NCBI GenBank assembly: GCA_900545245.1
Contig: UQYV01000009.1
Coordinates: 1-64,000 of the forward strand
Reading direction: 5' to 3'
Length of the DNA stretch: 64,000 bases
Source of the DNA: an uncultured Bacteroidales bacterium
GTDB taxonomy: Bacteria > Bacteroidota > Bacteroidia > Bacteroidales > UBA932
Positions 46,315 to 55,215 of this stretch are shown here, one piece after another; position 1 is the first letter of the stretch, and each line of letters opens with the position of its first letter. Made by a program: the position numbers and the translations under genes. Below the pieces are notes generated by a model. That model was not told the DNA's origin. It did no database searches and saw nothing but the letters and a program-made list of their open reading frames with translations.

Positions 46315-48120
46315 ATGAAAAAGACATTTATATTTTTCCTTATGGTTCTTATGAGCCTTGGGTGCAGCCTTGACAAACATCCGCTCAATGGTCCATCGAC
46401 AGTCGGATTTCCTTCTTCAGAGGAGGAGGCAACGGCTGGAACTTATGCCGCCTACCGGGCTGTGGCGACCAATTACGGTCATCTCACGGCAGGTTGGTGG
46501 AGAACCATCGACTGCATCAGCGATATAGGCACCGGGCGTATTGCCAGCGCTGCTGTCCTCCAGCTTACCACATCCACCATTTCGACAGAAAACAAATGGA
46601 TTGTGTCTTTTTACAAATACTCCTACATCGCAATCGGACGTGCGAACTATGTGCTCGACGGACTCGACAATCTCTCCGGCAAGGTTCCCGAGTCCACGAT
46701 AGCCTCCCTTAAGGCGGAGCTCCTATGTATCAGGGCTTTCTGCTACGACCAGCTTGTACAGTACTATGGTGCTGTTCCTTACATCGACCACGCCCTGTCC
46801 CTCAAAGACAAGAGCTATCCGAGAATGGCGAAGGAGGAGATTGTATCCCGGCTTCTTGAGGATTTGGACGACGCCCTGATTGACGCCCTTCCTCTGGTGT
46901 GGCCTTCATCCGAAGGAAACGCCCGTTTCAGCCGGGCAGCCGCATATATGCTCAAGGCGAGAATTTGTCTGAACCACGCCACTCATTCCAACGGCTATTA
47001 TGAAAAGGCAGCCGAATATGCCGACAAAGCTATAGCCATTGCACATTCGAACGGCAGCAAACTTGCGGAATATGACCTTAAATACTATCCGACCCACGCG
47101 GACGGCGAGCCGAACTGTGCACTCTTCGCTTATGCAGGCGAAAACGACCCCGAGTGGCTCTGGTCTCTCCAATACAACGACCTGACCACAGATCTTTTGA
47201 CTATCAATGTCTATTACATCGCGCCCCGGACACTAAATGGAGCATCTTGGATGGGACCTTCTCAGGCATTCATAGATGCGATTCAATGCACTGACGGAAA
47301 ACACATCACCGAGTCACCGCTCTACGATTGGCAAGACCCGTGGAAAAACCGCGACCCGAGGCTCGACCTCTTCTGTGTGCGTGACAATTCCCGTACTATG
47401 GGAGTGGAATACTCGCTTGACGTCACTAGGGAAAAGGTGCATGACTACATGGCCGGGACTGATATCGCCAATTCCAATGTGATAGGGAATAAAAGCGAAT
47501 ATGGTCCCAACGGAACTAAAGGTCCCGGAGGTTATCTTTGGCGCAAAGGGTATGACAACGCCTTTTACGGAGCCATCACCGGAGGTTCTCGCGAACAGAC
47601 CAAGGATGCGATTAATAACGGTGTTTTCCGCTTGAGCGAACTCTATCTGATTGCAGCCGAGGCGAGGATTGAAGCCGGAGTGGAACTTGATGTGGCAAAG
47701 GAGTATATAGACAGAATCCGCCGTAGGGTGAATATGCCTGATGTCGTGGCCACGGATCAGGCGGGTCTTCGCAGTGCGCTGAGATATGAACGTATGGTGG
47801 AACTTTGCAACGAAGGTTTCCGCTGGTATGACTTGCGTCGCTGGGGAATTGCCGAAAAGGCTATGGACCGTGATATTATGGCTCCGGGACAATCGTCTGC
47901 CAAGGCTCCCCGCAATTTCATTTCCAATGCAAAGCCAAGCATAGACTCCGACTGCATCGTGAGCTACTCTGCTGATACCTGGGACGGCAAACCGAGCAAT
48001 CTGAGAAAATTCAGCACCTATGTCTTCACTACCGGTAAGGATGAGTTCTGGCCGATTCCTAAGTCCGAACTGGACTCTAACGAGGCTATGGAACCATCCG
48101 ATCAGAATCCGGGGTATTAG
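46315..48120 (+). CDS. SusD/RagB-family lipoprotein, second PUL
   Basis: A 601-residue outer-membrane lipoprotein with lipobox LGCS (Cys17). Typical SusD parts are the STVGFPSSEEEATAGTYAAYRAV start, SYIAIGRANYVLDGLD, LLCIRAFCYDQLVQYYGAVPY, and the C-terminal ALRYERMVELCNEGFRWYDLRRW with FWPIPKSELDSN. It caps the SusC pore and captures the oligosaccharide. Its family and pairing are certain; the glycan is not, though a GH3 partner suggests a beta-linked plant or host oligosaccharide. Confidence 0.95.
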   Translation: MKKTFIFFLMVLMSLGCSLDKHPLNGPSTVGFPSSEEEATAGTYAAYRAVATNYGHLTAGWWRTIDCISDIGTGRIASAAVLQLTTSTISTENKWIVSFYKYSYIAIGRANYVLDGLDNLSGKVPESTIASLKAELLCIRAFCYDQLVQYYGAVPYIDHALSLKDKSYPRMAKEEIVSRLLEDLDDALIDALPLVWPSSEGNARFSRAAAYMLKARICLNHATHSNGYYEKAAEYADKAIAIAHSNGSKLAEYDLKYYPTHADGEPNCALFAYAGENDPEWLWSLQYNDLTTDLLTINVYYIAPRTLNGASWMGPSQAFIDAIQCTDGKHITESPLYDWQDPWKNRDPRLDLFCVRDNSRTMGVEYSLDVTREKVHDYMAGTDIANSNVIGNKSEYGPNGTKGPGGYLWRKGYDNAFYGAITGGSREQTKDAINNGVFRLSELYLIAAEARIEAGVELDVAKEYIDRIRRRVNMPDVVATDQAGLRSALRYERMVELCNEGFRWYDLRRWGIAEKAMDRDIMAPGQSSAKAPRNFISNAKPSIDSDCIVSYSADTWDGKPSNLRKFSTYVFTTGKDEFWPIPKSELDSNEAMEPSDQNPGY

Positions 48121-48154
48121 AAGCTTTTACGTAAGAGATGAAAACTTCGCAACA

Positions 48155-48307
48155 ATGACTAAAAATTCAGATATGGAAAAGAAAAGAAATTATGAACCTC
48201 CTCTTATGAATGAGTTTGGTTTCAATTCAGAAAACGGTTTCGCCATAAGCAGGAACCACAATGCTGATTGCGAGGGCGTCAGTGAAACGAACTATCAATG
48301 GTCATAA
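48155..48307 (+). CDS. 50-residue peptide between susD and the phosphoesterase gene
   Basis: A small frame of 50 residues in the 196-base gap after susD, with ATG at 48155 and a second Met (MEKKRNYEPPLMNEF) at 48173. It is hydrophilic, with no signal peptide. It carries YEPP, then FGFNSENGFAIS, one Cys (NADCEGVSETN), and ends QWS. The form recalls short Bacteroidota peptides with a Tyr-x-x-Pro start and a Gly/Ala-Ser-rich middle, whose function is unknown to me. The gap is otherwise empty and neighbours are tightly packed, which supports a real gene. Confidence 0.55.
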   Translation: MTKNSDMEKKRNYEPPLMNEFGFNSENGFAISRNHNADCEGVSETNYQWS

Positions 48308-48316
48308 ATCAGTTAT

Positions 48317-49879
48317 ATGATGAATGTTATGAGAAAAATACTGCTACTTGTCCTTTTTTCTGTCCTGCCTTTTCTTGGAGCCTGCGAAAAACCTTCTTCT
48401 GGGCTTAACCTCAGCGGAATCAGCTCTCCTGTGAACGGAAAAATCACTTGGTCGGACGGAGCTCCGGCTGTCGGGATTCAGGTCAGTGACGGATTTACGA
48501 TAGTGCGCACAGACAAGGACGGAAACTATAAGATTCCTAAGCGCAACACATACGCATATTGGGTTTATTATTCGATACCTGCCGATGCGGAAATTGCAAT
48601 AGGTGAGAACGGTCTGCCGCTTTTTGCACAGAAACTCGACCCAAAGAAAACTGAATACAATTTCAGTCTGAAAAAAATCGCTGTCGAGAAGAAATTCCGC
48701 CTGCTCGCCCTCGGAGACCCTCAGGTGAAAGAGAAAAACAACGGAATAGGACGCTTTAACGCTGAAACTGCTCCTGACATAAGGGAATATGTGGCAGGAA
48801 AGTTTGGGGATATGCCGACATACGCCGTCACTCTCGGAGACCTCGTTCATAATGAGTGGAATCTCTATCCGGAAGTGACAAAGATGCTCTCACTTGGGAA
48901 TCTCTCCGTGCCTTGTTTCCAGGTTATAGGCAATCACGACCACGAGTTTTCAGCCTCCGACCCTATCCCGGACCTTGTCGGACAGAGAAAGTTTGAGGCT
49001 GCGATGGGACCGGTGAACTACTCTTTCGACAGAGGAGATGTCCACATACTCGTGCTTGACAACATCGTGCATCAGGGCAAGAGCGAGACCTCCTGCAAGG
49101 AAGAACTCTGCGAGAGGGTTATGGAATGGGCGAGGACAGACCTTTCTGCCGTGCCGAAAGAAAAGACCGTGGTTGTTTGTATGCACGCAGGTCTTGAGTA
49201 CGCCGCTGCGCAGGAACTCTATGAAATTCTTGCGGGTTTCAACTATGCGAGGCTAATCGGCGGGCACAGCCACTACATCCATTATGCCATCGAGAAAGTT
49301 GCAGGTAAAACCATCAATATGGACGATGTCGGAACCACCAACGGAGTGGACTGGTGTGCGACGGTCTGCGGAGGAGGGGAGCCAATGGGCTATGCCTCCT
49401 ATGAGTTTGAGGACGGAAAACTCAAAAGCCATATATACAAGGCTGTTGGGCATCCTGAGACTTATCAGATAAGGCTCTATCATCCGGCGGATTTTCCGGA
49501 GTTTGAATATCAGGTCAAGAGCGACAAACCTCGAATCTATAAATTCGACGTTCCCGGAAATGACTATGTCGTAGCGAATATATGGAACGCCACGACTGAA
49601 TGGAGTTTTGAAGTCTGGGAAGACGGAGTGAAAGTTTCGGACGCGCTTGTCCAAAAGAAAATGTACGATGCCTGGTCCTGCTGGTATTTCTACAAGGTCC
49701 TCGCTCGCAACACATACAGCTATTCCCGCAAACCTCAGCATATGTACTATCATAAACTGCACAATCCCGGGGCTTCGGACATCAAAGTGGTGGCACGCGA
49801 CCCTTATGGACATACTTTCGAACAGACGCTCTTCACCACAAGGGCCGAATCGGATTATCCCGCTCCTCCGATGCACTGA
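48317..49879 (+). CDS. Calcineurin-like phosphoesterase lipoprotein (MetallophosN/C type)
   Basis: A 520-residue exported protein; ATG codons at 48317, 48320 and 48329 are all possible starts, and the lipobox LGAC follows. The N-terminal domain (about 35-115) is a carboxypeptidase-like beta fold. The phosphoesterase core has LLALGDPQV, VTLGDLVHNEW, VIGNHDHE, VVCMHAGLEY and IGGHSHYI, giving all metal ligands. A C-terminal domain (about 385-510) closes it, as in PF16371/PF00149/PF16370 proteins. In PULs such enzymes may remove phosphate groups from glycans. It is ten bases after the small peptide gene. Confidence 0.87.
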   Translation: MMNVMRKILLLVLFSVLPFLGACEKPSSGLNLSGISSPVNGKITWSDGAPAVGIQVSDGFTIVRTDKDGNYKIPKRNTYAYWVYYSIPADAEIAIGENGLPLFAQKLDPKKTEYNFSLKKIAVEKKFRLLALGDPQVKEKNNGIGRFNAETAPDIREYVAGKFGDMPTYAVTLGDLVHNEWNLYPEVTKMLSLGNLSVPCFQVIGNHDHEFSASDPIPDLVGQRKFEAAMGPVNYSFDRGDVHILVLDNIVHQGKSETSCKEELCERVMEWARTDLSAVPKEKTVVVCMHAGLEYAAAQELYEILAGFNYARLIGGHSHYIHYAIEKVAGKTINMDDVGTTNGVDWCATVCGGGEPMGYASYEFEDGKLKSHIYKAVGHPETYQIRLYHPADFPEFEYQVKSDKPRIYKFDVPGNDYVVANIWNATTEWSFEVWEDGVKVSDALVQKKMYDAWSCWYFYKVLARNTYSYSRKPQHMYYHKLHNPGASDIKVVARDPYGHTFEQTLFTTRAESDYPAPPMH

Positions 49880-49920
49880 CCTCTGTAAACTGTAGTTTCT
49901 AAACTTAAAATTTATTGAAA

Positions 49921-51909
49921 ATGAAAACACGAAATTTGATATTTACCTCCGGACTGTTCTTCTCTATGACGCTCGCATTGCTTTCCTGTGCGAAAGTCCA
50001 GTCTCCGGAGCCATCTCCTGAAAGCCCGGCTGAAAATCAGGAACAGTCCGGAAAAATTGAAATGGAATTCTCTGCCATAAGCGAAGCCGGGACAAAAACC
50101 GCGCTTGGAGAACTTTCCGGAGGACTACGTCCCATAACTTGGGTGAAAGATGATGAAATAAAGATATACTTCAACGAATCGTTCACCACCTCGAAAGCTC
50201 TTTCTGATGGTGCCACAACCACTTTCAAGGCAAATGTGGATGAAGCCCCGGCCTATTATGCGGTCTATCCTTCTTCTGTGGAAAGTTCCCTTACAGATGG
50301 AAGTGTCAGCGTGACAATACCGGCAAAACCTGTGGCCTCAAAAGATTTCGGTTCCATCCATTATGTGGCTGCAATTGCCAAAGACGGTAATCTGTCCTTC
50401 AAGAATCTCTGTGGATTCATACGTTTTGAAATAAGGAATCCTGAAATCCGAAGCCTGATTATTCGTGGTGCCGGTGATCAACTGCTCGCCGGAAAAGTGA
50501 GCGTAAGTTTTGATGAGAACGGAAATATCGGGACTCCGAGCATATCCGGAGGAAATTCGAGGATTATTGCCACTGTTGCCGAAGCGGGAGTATATTATAT
50601 TCCTGTGCTTCCGGGTATCAATCTTGCGAATGGCGTCGGTTTCCGTTTCTATAAGGAAGGGGATGTGGCTTCAGCCAATGCTATCGAGACCGGAGTTTTC
50701 AGCCTTACGCCTCTTTCGGTCAGCCGCAGTGGGATTGTGGACCTCGGGTGCATTGACGAGCGGATTGTGACAGACTGGTATATTGCTCCGACTGCTCAAG
50801 GCACTGGTGACGGGCTGTCTGCGGAAAATGCTGCAGCGGGAGTTACATTCCTCAGGAGACTTCTTGCGCAGGATGACACCAACGACAAGACCAAGGACGG
50901 TTTGGCAAAGGGTTATGGCTGCATCGGAGTCAAAGTTCACGCGGCTGCGGGAGAATATGATTTTGGAGGAGAAGAAATTGTTGTCGCTTGGCCAGGACAT
51001 ACTTCGGCAGTGGGTACGACCATAGAAGGTGCTCCCGGAACTCTGTTCAAAAACAGCGGCAACTCCCGCTTTTTCAAGCTCGGGGCCAGGGCCGCTCTGA
51101 CTTTCAACAACCTGCGCTTCACGGGCGGCAATGCTGATATGGGCGGCGCTCTGTATCTTGGCGGAGACGATGCCACGATAAAATGTGACGGATGCGTATT
51201 TGACGGAAATCTCGGCAGTGCCGTCTATCTGAATAATGCTTCGGCTTCCGCTTGGTTCAATTCCTGTGTATTCACGGGGAACAATTCAACTCCGAACGGC
51301 GATAGCCAATATATCGGACGGGCAGTTTGGACAATGACGGGGGCTGCGACTTTTTTCAATAATTGTACTTTTGGGGAGCAGGTGGCTTCCGAAAAATGTT
51401 TTGGCGACATTGAGATTCGCTCAGGAAAACTGATTTTTGCCAATTCGACGATGATTGGTTCAGCTTCGGGTGGAATCTTTCGGGTTCACACGGGAGGTGG
51501 AAACGCTTTATATCTGAATAGTCTTGTCATAAACAAGAATGGAGCGAAGGCGGCAATAAACTATAATAGTAAAAATGGCACATTCATTTCCCGTTATGTG
51601 ATTTCCGGACCGCCGCAAAACAAATACAAAACATATATAGAAGGTACCCCTTCCGACACAGACATAGCAAATGTCAAATACGTCGACATCGGCAGTCCGG
51701 CTTTTGACGAGACTGACTTGGTCTATAAATGGGACGGAAAACTCACCGGCTACGACAAGAGAATTTCAGCGACAGACGCGGCGGAACTGATAAAGACATC
51801 AAGCCCTGAATTCCACTCTTGGTTGAACAGCATAAACGCGCTTGACAAGGACCAACTCGGAAATCCGCGCAGTCCAAATAACCGTCAAGGCTCCTGGCGT
51901 GGAAACTGA
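49921..51909 (+). CDS. Fimbrillin-like/beta-helix lipoprotein
   Basis: A 662-residue lipoprotein; I use ATG 49921, with TTG at 49915 also open. The lipobox is LLSC. Residues about 40-275 look like a fimbrillin-type beta domain (TKTALGELSGGLRPITWVKD, YYAVYPSS, VYYIPVLPG). From about 280 to 540 a right-handed beta-helix is suggested (WYIAPTAQGTGDGLSAENAA, FNNLRFTGGNADMGGALYL, CDGCVFDGNLGSAVYL, FFNNCTFG). Such helices occur in surface adhesins and polysaccharide lyases; no active site is evident. It ends the second PUL, before a strong terminator. Confidence 0.7.
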   Translation: MKTRNLIFTSGLFFSMTLALLSCAKVQSPEPSPESPAENQEQSGKIEMEFSAISEAGTKTALGELSGGLRPITWVKDDEIKIYFNESFTTSKALSDGATTTFKANVDEAPAYYAVYPSSVESSLTDGSVSVTIPAKPVASKDFGSIHYVAAIAKDGNLSFKNLCGFIRFEIRNPEIRSLIIRGAGDQLLAGKVSVSFDENGNIGTPSISGGNSRIIATVAEAGVYYIPVLPGINLANGVGFRFYKEGDVASANAIETGVFSLTPLSVSRSGIVDLGCIDERIVTDWYIAPTAQGTGDGLSAENAAAGVTFLRRLLAQDDTNDKTKDGLAKGYGCIGVKVHAAAGEYDFGGEEIVVAWPGHTSAVGTTIEGAPGTLFKNSGNSRFFKLGARAALTFNNLRFTGGNADMGGALYLGGDDATIKCDGCVFDGNLGSAVYLNNASASAWFNSCVFTGNNSTPNGDSQYIGRAVWTMTGAATFFNNCTFGEQVASEKCFGDIEIRSGKLIFANSTMIGSASGGIFRVHTGGGNALYLNSLVINKNGAKAAINYNSKNGTFISRYVISGPPQNKYKTYIEGTPSDTDIANVKYVDIGSPAFDETDLVYKWDGKLTGYDKRISATDAAELIKTSSPEFHSWLNSINALDKDQLGNPRSPNNRQGSWRGN

Positions 51910-51941
51910 ATAATCCTATATAAACTACCTTGAAAAACTTC

Positions 51942-51991
51942 TTGGATTTCTGCCTCGCCTGTCTTAGGCCTGGTAGAAATCCAAATTTTTT
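51942..51991 (+). terminator. Terminator of the second PUL
   Basis: TTGGATTTCT and AGAAATCCAA form a perfect 10-bp stem (51942-51951 with 51975-51984), with a smaller GCC/GGC stem inside the loop. ATTTTTTG follows directly. Confidence 0.85.
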
Positions 51992-52027
51992 GTCAATTCA
52001 TAAAGTCCGTGTCTTGAATGACGATTT

Positions 52028-53302
52028 CTATTGCAACAGCCATTTCCATACCGGCATTATTTCAATCTTACCCGATTTGTCTTCAATTTCTCCGGATTCG
52101 TCATTCGTCAGTATCAGACGGCGTCGGCATTTTTGGACATTTGGAAATTTTTTCAAAGCATTTACTTCTCTCTCGAAGGTCTCAGAAGATTGTGTGAGGC
52201 TATATGAAACTTGAATTGCCAATTCGTCTTCCGGGATATAGAAATCAACCTCGACCTTATCATTATAAAAGAATACACGTTCATTGTCTGCGTCGTGCCC
52301 ATATTTGCGAAACAATGCCAAGGCAACAACATTTTCGAGTAGGGCGGTTTCTCCTCCGAGAAGAAAAAGGTTGAGAACGCCATTGTCAATGAAGTAATAC
52401 TTGCAGGACATTTCTTTTTCTGACAAGGGTGCGGATATATTCCTCAGGCGAAGAATCAACCACGCTTCTTCGCTATATTCTATGTATTTTGAGACTGTCG
52501 GCATTGAAATTTTGCCGTTTACGGACGACAGTATGTGCGCTATGCGGTTGTATGAAACCGGTTGGCATACACATTCCGCCAGTTTTTTGATCAGTAGGCG
52601 GAGACTCGGAATACTTGCTATTTTGTTCCTACTGGCAATATCTCCCAAATATATTTTTTGGAATAGACTGCTCAAGTAATTGCGCTTTACCGGAAGTCCG
52701 ACAGTCTCCGGCATCCCTCCCCAATGCAGATATTCATTCCACGCCTTAATCAACTGTGCCCTTGTTTCTGTCGCTAGCAACGAAATTTCGTCGTGACATA
52801 TTCTTTGTATATCAATGGCTTCTTTGAAACTGTAGGGATAAATTTCTTCCGGCAGATAACGTCCTCCCAATGTGCTCATTATCTCTGAGGACAGCATCTT
52901 GGCATTACTTCCTGTAATCCATACAGAGTATTTTGTATCTGCGAGACGGCGTGCAAATTTCTCCCATCCGTTTATGTTTTGGATTTCGTCCAGAAACAGC
53001 ATTGGGCGTTTCCCGTAAATCTCCGCGTGTGTTTCAAGGATGCTTTCAAAATCTGATGCCTCAAACTGTGCAAGACGGTCATCTTCAAAGTTTATGTAGA
53101 GCATCTCGTCCCAATTATGACCGGATGACAGCATCTCTTGCATCTTCTGGAACATCAAGAATGACTTCCCGCAGCGGCGAACTCCGACAAATACGCGGCA
53201 AGGAAAATCATCGGACGGGAGTTTTCTCCGGACGATTCTGTATTTCTCAATATCTAAATGGTTAGATATCAGTACTTTCTTAAGTGTGTCTTTGCTTATC
53301 AT
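52028..53302 (-). CDS. AAA (AAA_14) / DUF4143 ATPase, intact
   Basis: A 424-residue cytoplasmic ATPase. Walker A is GVRRCGKS (40-47), Walker B LFLDEIQ (102-108), and the sensor WITGSNAKML (128-137). The middle has GRYLPEEIYPYSF, the family's conserved turn. The C-terminal DUF4143 region includes YFIDNGVLNLFL, NVVALALFRKYG and KVEVDFYIPE, which resembles a nuclease-like core. These proteins are common in many copies in Bacteroidota, with unproved function. It has its own promoter with phased dyads (53350-53470) and stands alone, convergent to the second PUL. Confidence 0.9.
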   Translation of the reverse strand: MISKDTLKKVLISNHLDIEKYRIVRRKLPSDDFPCRVFVGVRRCGKSFLMFQKMQEMLSSGHNWDEMLYINFEDDRLAQFEASDFESILETHAEIYGKRPMLFLDEIQNINGWEKFARRLADTKYSVWITGSNAKMLSSEIMSTLGGRYLPEEIYPYSFKEAIDIQRICHDEISLLATETRAQLIKAWNEYLHWGGMPETVGLPVKRNYLSSLFQKIYLGDIASRNKIASIPSLRLLIKKLAECVCQPVSYNRIAHILSSVNGKISMPTVSKYIEYSEEAWLILRLRNISAPLSEKEMSCKYYFIDNGVLNLFLLGGETALLENVVALALFRKYGHDADNERVFFYNDKVEVDFYIPEDELAIQVSYSLTQSSETFEREVNALKKFPNVQKCRRRLILTNDESGEIEDKSGKIEIMPVWKWLLQ

Positions 53303-53349
53303 CTCTTCAATTTTCGTTAGTTAATCAAAAATGCTTTTGAATGATGGAG

Positions 53350-53383
53350 CAAAGTTATAAATATATTTTGAATTTTATGTCAA
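53350..53383 (-). promoter_or_regulatory. Promoter of the intact DUF4143 ATPase gene
   Basis: On the minus strand TTGAC (53383-53379), 21 bases, TAACTTTG (53357-53350). The -7 box is the same 8-mer as in the broken ATPase promoter. A TTTGAA half-site lies inside the spacer. Confidence 0.55.
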
Positions 53384-53470
53384 CTTTTCAAAATGCCACT
53401 TTGAATTTTATTGCTATTCTTCAAAATGTATTTTGAACTTTGTGCCATTTTTTCAAACTGTGGCTTTGAA
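53367..53470. repeat. Phased TTCAAA-N6/7-TTTGAA dyads upstream of the ATPase
   Basis: Three dyads at 53387-53405, 53420-53437 and 53452-53470, and a half-site at 53367-53372, at steps of 32-33 bases, close to three helical turns. They lie at and upstream of the promoter. Spacer sequences between dyads also resemble one another. Confidence 0.75.
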
Positions 53471-53552
53471 CTTCGCTATTTATGCGTCAATGTGATTTCC
53501 GCTGACTTCAATGTCTATGAATGCTATCTTTCCCATCGGTCAGTTTGACCTT

Positions 53553-55016
53553 TTATGACTTTCGACGGATTTTCCAAACAAAGAAAATCACGAGCGAAAG
53601 GACGAATGTCACGGAACCTATTGCGTAATTCCAGCTGTTTGGGAGGTTGAAACCGATTTTTGCGATGCAGAGGTAGGTCGTGCAGACGGCTGTCATAAAG
53701 GCTGCGGGGAAAAGGGTCAGAAGGTAGGCGGAAGACCCTGCTCCTTTGGATTTGACGAGGTAAGCCGTTGCAGTCCAGAGCATAAACACGGCAAGAGTTT
53801 GGTTTGCCCAGCCGAAATAGCGCCAAATAACGTTGAATCCGTCTTCATCTGCAATGTTGTACCAAAGCAGTAGGACGGCGATTGCAAAAAGCGGGATGCT
53901 GATTGCCAGGCGATTGCGTATCGGTTTTTGCTCCAAGTGAAGGAAATCCGCCACAATGAGGCGGGCACTGCGGAATGCTGTGTCGCCGCTTGTGATAGGG
54001 GCTGCCACAACTCCGAGCACCGCGAGAATGCCACCGAAAATCCCCAGCCAGCTTTTCGACACACTCACAACCACTTCAGGAGCGGCAGCACTGAGTGAGG
54101 ACCCCACAGCCTCGGCACCTCCGTCAAAGAAAAACCAAGATGAAACGGTTGCCCAGATGAGCGCAACCACACCTTCAGTGATCATTGCTCCGTAGAAAAC
54201 AGGTCTTCCGAGTTTCTCGTCTGTGAGGCAGCGTGCCATCAGCGGACTTTGTGTGGCGTGGAAACCGCTCACGGCTCCGCAGGCAATAGTGATGAAAAGG
54301 CAAGGGAAAATAGGCTGGCCGCTCAAAAGCCCCTCACTTTCACCAAGATTTCCGATTCCGTCCCAGAGCTCGGGGAGTGAAGGCCATTTCACAAAGAGGC
54401 AGACCATTAGAGCCACTGCCATAAACAGAAGCGCAAATGCAAAAACAGGGTAGATGCGACCTATTATCTTATCCACCGGAAGCAGGGTCGCCACAAGGTA
54501 GTAGAGGAAAACGACCCCTACCCAAATCATTATCGCGGTAGTGGACCCGTCACCGGCAATATCTCCGAGTATCAGCGCCGGACTGAAGACGAAAACCGTT
54601 CCCACCAGCATCAGAACGATGATTGAAAAGGCAAGAATAAATTTCTTTGTTCCTTTTCCAAGGTATTCTCCCACAATGTCAGGCAGTCCGGTCCCGCCGC
54701 CGCGAATCGAAAGCATCCCAGTGAAATAGTCGTGAACCGCACCGGCAAAAATGCATCCGAAGACTATCCAAAGATAGGACGCCGGACCGAATTTAGCCCC
54801 CATAATGGCTCCGAAAATAGGACCTGTCCCGGCGATGTTGAGGAACTGGACCATATAGACTTTCCACGCAGGCATAGGCACATAGTCCACCCCGTCCGCC
54901 TTGCTAAGTGCCGGGGTTTTCCTCGAAGAATCAATCCCAAAGATGCGTTCCACGAGCCTGCCATAAAGAAAGTAGCCCAAAAGCAGGGCAAAAAGACTGA
55001 TTAGAAAAGAGAACAT
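53553..55016 (-). CDS. cstA: Carbon starvation protein A family transporter
   Basis: A 487-residue inner-membrane protein with about 14 hydrophobic segments. The start is set at 55016, since the preceding 19 residues of the open frame are basic and not conserved in style. Family motifs include FLNIAGTGPIFGAIMGAKFGP, HDYFTGMLSIRGGGTGLPDI, and CGAVSGFHATQSPLMARCL. CstA proteins carry peptides or pyruvate and are induced on carbon limitation. It is shorter than E. coli CstA but typical of the short CstA group. A TAATTTTG box on the minus strand (55088-55081) could start its transcript. Confidence 0.93.
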   Translation of the reverse strand: MFSFLISLFALLLGYFLYGRLVERIFGIDSSRKTPALSKADGVDYVPMPAWKVYMVQFLNIAGTGPIFGAIMGAKFGPASYLWIVFGCIFAGAVHDYFTGMLSIRGGGTGLPDIVGEYLGKGTKKFILAFSIIVLMLVGTVFVFSPALILGDIAGDGSTTAIMIWVGVVFLYYLVATLLPVDKIIGRIYPVFAFALLFMAVALMVCLFVKWPSLPELWDGIGNLGESEGLLSGQPIFPCLFITIACGAVSGFHATQSPLMARCLTDEKLGRPVFYGAMITEGVVALIWATVSSWFFFDGGAEAVGSSLSAAAPEVVVSVSKSWLGIFGGILAVLGVVAAPITSGDTAFRSARLIVADFLHLEQKPIRNRLAISIPLFAIAVLLLWYNIADEDGFNVIWRYFGWANQTLAVFMLWTATAYLVKSKGAGSSAYLLTLFPAAFMTAVCTTYLCIAKIGFNLPNSWNYAIGSVTFVLSLVIFFVWKIRRKS

Positions 55017-55157
55017 TGTGGTTATTGTTTTACGTACGAACCTTCCTCCGGTTTTTCCCTCCGATTTTTTCAAAGAGACACAAAATTAGCAAATTTTTCA
55101 CAACCGGGCTTCGAAACGGGATAATTCTGCACAAATAACAATGAGACAGTCGCCATT

Positions 55158-55189
55158 TTTGGAATTATGCGGGCGAATCATTATGTTTG
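55158..55189 (+). promoter_or_regulatory. Promoter of the 5'-nucleotidase gene
   Basis: TTTG (55158-55161), exactly 20 bases, TATGTTTG (55182-55189). This is the best match to the Bacteroidota promoter in the window. The start site is near 55195 and the leader is about 20 bases. Confidence 0.7.
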
Positions 55190-55215
55190 CACGCTTTTTA
55201 TGAAAACCGTTAATT

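Noticed and set aside
48020..48154. Longer start for the 50-residue peptide
   Set aside because: It would overlap the 3' end of susD by 100 bases in another frame; the ATG at 48155 is in the gap.
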